A stretch of 35,539 nt of DNA. Source: Butyricicoccus sp. GTDB taxonomy: Bacteria > Bacillota > Clostridia > Oscillospirales > Butyricicoccaceae. The DNA is taken from assembly GCA_020025885.1 (NCBI GenBank), contig JAHHRJ010000022.1, forward strand, positions 1 to 35,539, read 5' to 3'. The notes under the pieces are model-generated. The model made no database searches. It was not told where the DNA came from and worked only from the letters and a program-made list of their open reading frames with translations. Below are positions 31,145 through 35,539 of this stretch, one piece after another. Both the position numbers and the translations under genes were made by a program. The stretch's first letter is position 1. Every line of letters begins with the position of its first letter.

Positions 31145-32185
31145 TTATAGGATTTGCTGACCATCTGGCAGTTCCAGCTTCAAATGGTCATATGCGCGAA
31201 ACGTAGCACACCGACCGCGCGGTGTACGATTGAGAAAACCGATTTGCATGAGATAAGGCTCATATACGTCTTCGAGTGTGACAGCCTCTTCTCCAATGGT
31301 TGCCGCAAGGGTTTCCAGTCCCACTGGTCCGCCGTTATAGTTCTCGATAATGCTGGTCAGCATACGGCGGTCAATGTTATCTAGTCCCAGCGCGTCGATC
31401 TCCAACGCTCGCAGCGCAAGGTCTGCCATTTCGCGGTTGATGACACCATCACCCTTAACCTGCGCAAAGTCGCGCACGCGCCGCAGAAGGCGGTTGGCAA
31501 TACGTGGGGTACCTCGAGAACGACGGGCAATTTCATATGCACCATCGTAGCGGCTATGTACACCCAAAATACCAGCCGAGCGCGTGACAATCTTTTCCAG
31601 ATCATCTGCACTGTATAACTCCAGACGCAGCATAACGCCAAAGCGATCACGCAACGGAGACGTCATCTGTCCGGCGCGTGTGGTTGCACCAATGAGCGTA
31701 AAGCGCGGCAGATCCAGACGGATCGAGCGGGCGGACGGTCCTTTCCCGATAATGATATCAAGGGCATAGTCCTCCATCGCAGGATACAGAATCTCCTCAA
31801 CGCTACGGTTTAAGCGGTGGATCTCATCAATAAACAGGATATCATTTTCTGCCAAATTGGTCAAGATTGCAGCCAAATCTCCTGCCTTTTCAATGGCGGG
31901 TCCAGAGGTCACACGGATATTGACCCCCATCTCTGCGGCAATAATGCCTGCAAGCGTGGTCTTGCCCAGTCCCGGCGGCCCATATAATAAGGTATGATCC
32001 AACGGCTCGTTTCGTTGCTTGGCAGCTTCAATAAAAATCTTGAGGTTTTCTTTTACCTTGCTCTGCCCAATATAATCATCCATAAACTTCGGGCGCAGAG
32101 AGTTTTCCGTCTCGTCCTCCTGCATTTTGCGGGTGGATACGATGCGTTCATCGTCCATCATGCCGCCGGAAAATTCGATACTCAA
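31145..32185 (-). CDS. ruvB: Holliday junction branch-migration helicase RuvB
   Basis: This 346-aa AAA+ motor has Walker A GPPGLGKT (69-76), Walker B DEIH (120-123), GATTRAG as sensor 1 and a C-terminal winged helix (GFLNRTPRGRCAT). The start at 32185 is a TTG with AAGGAAG about 8 bp before; the first ATG in frame is eight residues later. It lies 12 bp after the ruvA stop. With RuvA it drives branch migration, and RuvC then cuts. All motifs are intact. Confidence 0.97.
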   Translation of the reverse strand: MSIEFSGGMMDDERIVSTRKMQEDETENSLRPKFMDDYIGQSKVKENLKIFIEAAKQRNEPLDHTLLYGPPGLGKTTLAGIIAAEMGVNIRVTSGPAIEKAGDLAAILTNLAENDILFIDEIHRLNRSVEEILYPAMEDYALDIIIGKGPSARSIRLDLPRFTLIGATTRAGQMTSPLRDRFGVMLRLELYSADDLEKIVTRSAGILGVHSRYDGAYEIARRSRGTPRIANRLLRRVRDFAQVKGDGVINREMADLALRALEIDALGLDNIDRRMLTSIIENYNGGPVGLETLAATIGEEAVTLEDVYEPYLMQIGFLNRTPRGRCATFRAYDHLKLELPDGQQIL

Positions 32186-32197
32186 TCTATCACTTCC

Positions 32198-32815
32198 TTA
32201 TCCCATCGCCACGCGCTTGAGACATGCGCGAATGATCGCCTCTGTGTCAGCGTATTCTTCCAGCTTCAGCCCTTCCAGTGCCTGTAATGCCTCAGACTGC
32301 GCATAGCCAAGAACCATCAGTGCGGCGATTGCTTCCTGTGTGTGGTTGACAGCCGCGCCGCCTGTTCCTGGCATTTCCATGATCGGTGCACCACCCTTGG
32401 CAGTCTCCAGCTGCTCCTTGCTCATCTTATCACGCAGTTCCAGTACAATGCGCTGTGCAATCTTCTTGCCGATGCCCGGCGCCTGTGTCAAAATTTTTTC
32501 ATCACTGGTAATAATCGAGAGCGCAAGCTGGCTCGGTGGTGCAATGGAAAGAATCGCAAGTGCCGCCTTAGGACCTACACCAGAAACGCCGATCAGCAGC
32601 TTAAAACAGTTCAGCTCCTCCTGCTCAGTAAATCCATAGAGATCAAAGATATCTTCACGCACATGTAAATAGGTATAAAGCCGTGCGCTCTCCCCTGCTT
32701 TGACCTGTGCGATCGTATGCTGCGAGGTGTGGCACGCATAGCCCACACCCGCACAGTCAATAACGCAAAGCCCCTGCTCTACGAGCGCGACCTTGCCCTC
32801 AATATAATAAAACAT
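32198..32815 (-). CDS. ruvA: Holliday junction DNA-binding protein RuvA
   Basis: This 205-aa protein holds the four-way junction and recruits RuvB. It has an N-terminal OB fold (MFYYIEGKVALVEQG, about 1-65), two helix-hairpin-helix motifs (LIGVSGVGPKAALAIL and APGIGKKIAQRIVLEL) and a C-terminal domain III (AIAALMVLGYAQSEALQAL) that contacts RuvB. ATG 32815 has AAGGAG before it; the frame is open upstream over the ruvC end but the family start fits here. It lies between ruvC and ruvB in the usual order. Confidence 0.96.
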   Translation of the reverse strand: MFYYIEGKVALVEQGLCVIDCAGVGYACHTSQHTIAQVKAGESARLYTYLHVREDIFDLYGFTEQEELNCFKLLIGVSGVGPKAALAILSIAPPSQLALSIITSDEKILTQAPGIGKKIAQRIVLELRDKMSKEQLETAKGGAPIMEMPGTGGAAVNHTQEAIAALMVLGYAQSEALQALEGLKLEEYADTEAIIRACLKRVAMG

Positions 32816-32825
32816 AATGTACTCC

Positions 32826-33311
32826 TTAACGATAAAGCGTGGAATGGCTGGCGTGTCCGTGACAGATGGCAATTGCAAGTGCATCTGCCGCATCATCAGG
32901 ACGTGGTACTTTGGCAAGTCCTAACATCACACGCGTCATTTCCATCATCTGCCGTTTTTCCGCCTTGCCATAGCCAACCACCGATTGCTTGACTTGGGAT
33001 GGTGTATAGGATACTGGGGTCAGTCCCTTTTGTGCCAGTGCCAGCAGGATCACACCGCGTGCCTGTGCAACTTGGATGCCCGTTGTAATGTTGGTGTTAA
33101 AAAACAGATCTTCTACCGCCGCGGCTTCCGGATGGAAGGTATCAATGAGGGTGCACAAGTCGTCGTACAGCTCGCACAGACGCAGGTGCATGGGCGCACC
33201 GATCTGCGTAGTGATCGCACCGTATTGAATGGGCGTGAAGCGGTCTTTTTCATAGCGGACAATGCCATAACCAATTGTCCCATATCCCGGGTCAATGCCG
33301 AGAATGACCAT
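32826..33311 (-). CDS. ruvC: Holliday junction endonuclease RuvC
   Basis: This 161-aa resolvase cuts junctions symmetrically. Catalytic acids are Asp7 (GIDPG), Glu67 (VEDLFF) and Asp140/Asp143 (DDAADA). The length is typical. It is the first gene of a ruvC-ruvA-ruvB-glmM set on the minus strand, and its promoter should lie between 33312 and about 33430. That gap also borders the long structured stretch to the right. Confidence 0.96.
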   Translation of the reverse strand: MVILGIDPGYGTIGYGIVRYEKDRFTPIQYGAITTQIGAPMHLRLCELYDDLCTLIDTFHPEAAAVEDLFFNTNITTGIQVAQARGVILLALAQKGLTPVSYTPSQVKQSVVGYGKAEKRQMMEMTRVMLGLAKVPRPDDAADALAIAICHGHASHSTLYR

Positions 33312-33656
33312 TGCTCTTTTCTCCTTTGTATCTGCTCATACCGCTTTTTGACCATTTTTTGTGTTTTTATGCGTTTTCCATACATTTGCGCACAGAAACC
33401 CACGGTATTGTATCGCATCTATAATATCACAGCAACACGGCAATGTCTACCAAAAAAATAAATGTACTGCTTTTGCCTTGCCTAGGGCGTATCTGAAAAC
33501 AAAGAAATTGACGAATTTTTCGCAGTGAGTGTGTAGATGCAAGGAAAACGTGCCGCGGTCTCGCGGCGGAGACATAAGGGCGAGAACCTTGCACTTCCCC
33601 AGCCCTTATGAATCCTGTCCCTCCCTTTCCATCAGATCGCAATTTCAGCCGCCGAC

Positions 33657-33758
33657 AGGGTGAGAATGTATGCGCTCCGCCACAGGCGGATATGATGAAG
33701 TCGACTTGCGTCTGCTTCCATGCCCAAAGGGTGGGAATGTATGAACGCCGCACAGCGG
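33657..33758. repeat. Two AGGGTG(A/G)GAATGTATG units with hairpins
   Basis: AGGGTGAGAATGTATG (33657-33672) and AGGGTGGGAATGTATG (33728-33743) are 71 bp apart and differ in one base. Each is followed a few bases on by a GC stem with the loop ACA: TCCGCC/GGCGGA (33676-33690) and CCGC/GCGG (33748-33758). Confidence 0.55.
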
Positions 33759-33960
33759 AAGTGTGCAGCCCCCTCTCACAGCTGGCACAAGCCCCTCCAT
33801 GAACGCTCGCAGGAGTGTCTGCGCCGCCAGTCGTTACAGCGCTGGGACGTTCGAGCACAGGCTATCTGTATGCAGTGTCTGCTATGTTTGAACAGTCAAA
33901 CCAGTTCGCAAACTGGTTTGCTCGTTCAGGCGGCGGTGGATCGGAAAGATTGGGGGATTA

Positions 33961-33995
33961 AGGCAATACCGCATCATTCAGCAAGAGCGATTTTC
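33961..33995 (+). repeat. Second copy of the MITE-like repeat end
   Basis: These 35 bp match the complement of 24126-24160 at 33 of 35 bases, beginning AGGCAATACCGCAT. The opposite inverted end seen at 24090 is not recognisable here, so this copy is partial or belongs to a longer variant. Confidence 0.6.
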
Positions 33996-34141
33996 TGAAA
34001 AATTTCTCGTCAGAAAAAGGCTTGAATCCGCAGGAATCCTTGGTGGATTTCAAGAATCCACAACGAATTTATGGCGTGAATTTTTCGCAAATCGCCGCTG
34101 CGAGATCGTTTCCCTATGCTTTCAAGCAAAAATAAGGAATC

Positions 34142-35407
34142 TTATTCCTTTGCAAACCCCGATTGAATCAGCTTCTCCGCTGCCAGCAGAATCCCTGCCT
34201 TGCCAGATGGATAGGTCAAACCGCCCTGCATATAGCAAACATACGGCTCACGCATGGGTGCATCCGCACTCAGCTCAATGGATGCCCCCTGTACAAACGC
34301 ACCTGCTGCCATGATAACCGGATCATCATACCCCGGCATTGCCCACGGCTCTGGTGTGACATAAGAATCGACCGGTGCACCTGCCTGAATGCCCTCGCAG
34401 AAACGGCGCAGCGGTTCGGGCGCACCAAATGCAATGGTCTGAATGATATCAAAGCGCGGTGCTTCCGGTGCTGGATCGACCACAAAGCCCAGCATCTGCA
34501 TGACCTTTGCACAGAAAACCGCTGTTTTCACCGCCTGCGCGGTCACATGTGGTGCAAGGAACAGCCCCTGATACAGCAGGCGATTCTGTCCCATCGTACA
34601 GCCACACTCGCCGCCAATGCCGGGTGCAGTCATGCGATATGCAGCGCGCTCAATGAGATCTTCGCGTCCTACGATATAACCGCCAGTCGGTGCAAGTCCA
34701 CCACCCGGATTCTTAATGAGAGAACCGGCGCACATATCCGCGCCCACCTGTGTCGGCTCCAACTCTTCCGTGAACTCGCCGTAGCAGTTATCCACCATAA
34801 TGATCGCATTCGGATTTACCTCACGTACCACCTTGCACGCCTGTCCAATTTCCTCACAGGATAATGTCTGGCGCACGGCATAGCCGCGCGAACGCTGCAA
34901 AAACACCAGCTTGATGTCAGACGCTGCCGCCGCTTCCTTGATTGCTGGCAAATCCAGTCTGCCGTCCTTGAGATCGACCTGACGGTAGTGGATGCCGTAA
35001 CGCTTCATACTGCCCGGACAGTCCCCAGTTACAGTATTGAGCAACGTGTCATACGGTTCGCTGGTGATGGACAGCATCACGTCGCCCGGCTCCAGTGCAC
35101 CAAACAGCGCACAGGACAGCGCATGGGTGCCATTGACAAAGCCAAGACGCACCAGCGCACGCTCTGTCTCGAACAGTCTTGCATAAATCTTTTCGAGGGT
35201 GTCGCGTCCTTGGTCATCGTAGCCGTAACCAGTCGTGCCTGCAAACATCGTATCGGATACGCGAAATTCATGGAACGCCGCCAACACTTTCTGGGTGTTG
35301 TACTCTGCAATTTCATCAATGCGTGCAAAATATGGGATGAGTGCCTGTTCTGCCTGCTTACCCAACGCCTGCACACGGTCAGAAAGACCTAAAAAATTCT
35401 TTTTCAT
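34142..35407 (-). CDS. Methionine gamma-lyase-like PLP enzyme (YnbB family)
   Basis: This 421-aa PLP-dependent protein of the Met_gamma_lyase (PF06838) family has the cofactor lysine probably at Lys232 in SLIKNPGGG, Asp206 in IMVDNCYGEF contacting the PLP ring, and GFVNGTHALSCALFGAL (90-106) forming the phosphate cup. The family is annotated as an aluminium-resistance or cystathionine-lyase-type protein; its real substrate is not established. In Firmicutes it often lies near miaA and hfq, which would be just beyond the window. GGAGG stands 5 bp before ATG 35407; an upstream ATG at 35458 lies in a hairpin and is unlikely. Confidence 0.9.
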   Translation of the reverse strand: MKKNFLGLSDRVQALGKQAEQALIPYFARIDEIAEYNTQKVLAAFHEFRVSDTMFAGTTGYGYDDQGRDTLEKIYARLFETERALVRLGFVNGTHALSCALFGALEPGDVMLSITSEPYDTLLNTVTGDCPGSMKRYGIHYRQVDLKDGRLDLPAIKEAAAASDIKLVFLQRSRGYAVRQTLSCEEIGQACKVVREVNPNAIIMVDNCYGEFTEELEPTQVGADMCAGSLIKNPGGGLAPTGGYIVGREDLIERAAYRMTAPGIGGECGCTMGQNRLLYQGLFLAPHVTAQAVKTAVFCAKVMQMLGFVVDPAPEAPRFDIIQTIAFGAPEPLRRFCEGIQAGAPVDSYVTPEPWAMPGYDDPVIMAAGAFVQGASIELSADAPMREPYVCYMQGGLTYPSGKAGILLAAEKLIQSGFAKE

Positions 35408-35431
35408 ATGTTCCTCCATCAAAACAAGCGT

Positions 35432-35458
35432 ATGACCGGCACAGTTTGTGCCGGTCAT
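35432..35458. repeat. Strong hairpin upstream of the PLP enzyme gene
   Basis: ATGACCGGCACA (35432-35443) is the exact complement of TGTGCCGGTCAT (35447-35458), with a 3-base loop. It could end an upstream gene outside the window, although the T tail on the minus strand is weak (CTTGTTTTG). Confidence 0.6.
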
Positions 35459-35539
35459 GTCAGCGTGTCAAAAAAGTCACTGCACTCTTTTTATTTTGGA
35501 GCGAAGCGACCTTAAATTTTCAAAATCCAAGGACATGCG

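Larger units (their letters stand above)
33312..34141. other. 830-bp gene-free, hairpin-rich stretch
   Basis: No gene with a ribosome site is seen. Strong structures follow one another: TGCAAGG/CCTTGCA (33538-33544/33587-33593) enclosing GCCGCG/CGCGGC (33552-33557/33562-33567), then ATAAGGGC/GCCCTTAT (33574-33581/33602-33609), a 71-bp spaced repeat (33657 and 33728), AAACCAGTT/AACTGGTTT (33898-33906/33911-33919), a copy of the MITE-like end (33961-33995) and GTGGATT/AATCCAC (34043-34049/34055-34061). It looks like a cluster of dispersed intergenic repeats; the ruvC promoter is in its left 100 bp. Confidence 0.55.

Noticed and set aside
29515..31206. Long open frame (563 codons) opposite glmM
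   Set aside because: It is antisense to a clear glmM with all motifs, has no ribosome site and a low-complexity Cys/His-rich product. Codon bias of glmM explains the open frame.
33427..33998. Frames of up to 143 codons in the ruvC-side gap
   Set aside because: They cross GC-rich hairpins and repeats, lack start signals and have odd composition.
1..35539. tRNA, rRNA, tmRNA, SRP RNA or RNase P RNA genes
   Set aside because: I looked for T-loop and family signature sequences on both strands and saw none; small divergent RNAs could still be missed without covariance models.

Overview
The window looks like part of the chromosome of a Firmicutes bacterium of class Clostridia, probably a gut Oscillospirales relative. 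The evidence is the gene set (TrmK with a Nif3-family protein, RqcH, an SLH-domain surface protein, a DUF1858 protein, a methionine gamma-lyase-like PLP enzyme), strong GGAGG ribosome sites and sigma-A promoters. Genus cannot be fixed from the sequence alone.

There are three blocks. (1) Positions 1-5508 are the end of a prophage or phage-like island that continues off the left edge. It has a tyrosine integrase, a putative secreted or membrane-anchored protein, a CI-like repressor with an ImmA/IrrE protease, a small Cro-like HTH protein on the other strand, a Rha-like regulator and two further small phage genes. (2) Positions 5522-21313 form a second, complete island of about 15.8 kb. From left to right it carries a type I restriction-modification operon on the minus strand, three unrecognised cargo genes, a long gene-free stretch rich in repeats, and a mobility module of RepA-like helicase, MobC-like protein, integrase, excisionase and divergent XRE regulator. 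(3) From 21314 rightward is host backbone: guaA, an SLH protein, rqcH, nif3-like, trmK, a DUF1858 gene, an IS200-type insertion, a zinc-ribbon gene, glmM, ruvB, ruvA, ruvC, a long structured gene-free stretch and a PLP enzyme.

The last codons and stop of guaA contain a 13-bp sequence that is repeated exactly at 5509-5521. Each copy lies beside the integrase end of an island. The simplest reading is that two islands with related integrases sit in tandem in the 3' end of guaA, leaving GMP synthase intact. Both ends of the inner island also carry TGCTATCAAA, followed one helical turn later by a second CTATCA, as expected of integrase arm sites.

The most interesting cargo is the restriction operon. 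Its order is half-hsdS, hsdM, rhuM, an AbiJ-like HEPN gene, full hsdS, an unrecognised 53-codon ORF, hsdR and a YgjP-like metallopeptidase. Several junctions are ATGA overlaps, and the operon starts from a perfect consensus promoter flanked by two copies of a palindromic operator. A HEPN ribonuclease translationally coupled to the specificity subunit suggests a restriction-guarded abortive-infection system, comparable in logic to PrrC but with a different effector. Other unexplained items are seven copies of an 8-bp iteron near the helicase gene, a perfect promoter followed by a roughly 400-nt structured leader at 29.0-29.4 kb, and about 700 bp of repeat-rich, hairpin-rich DNA at 33.4-34.1 kb.
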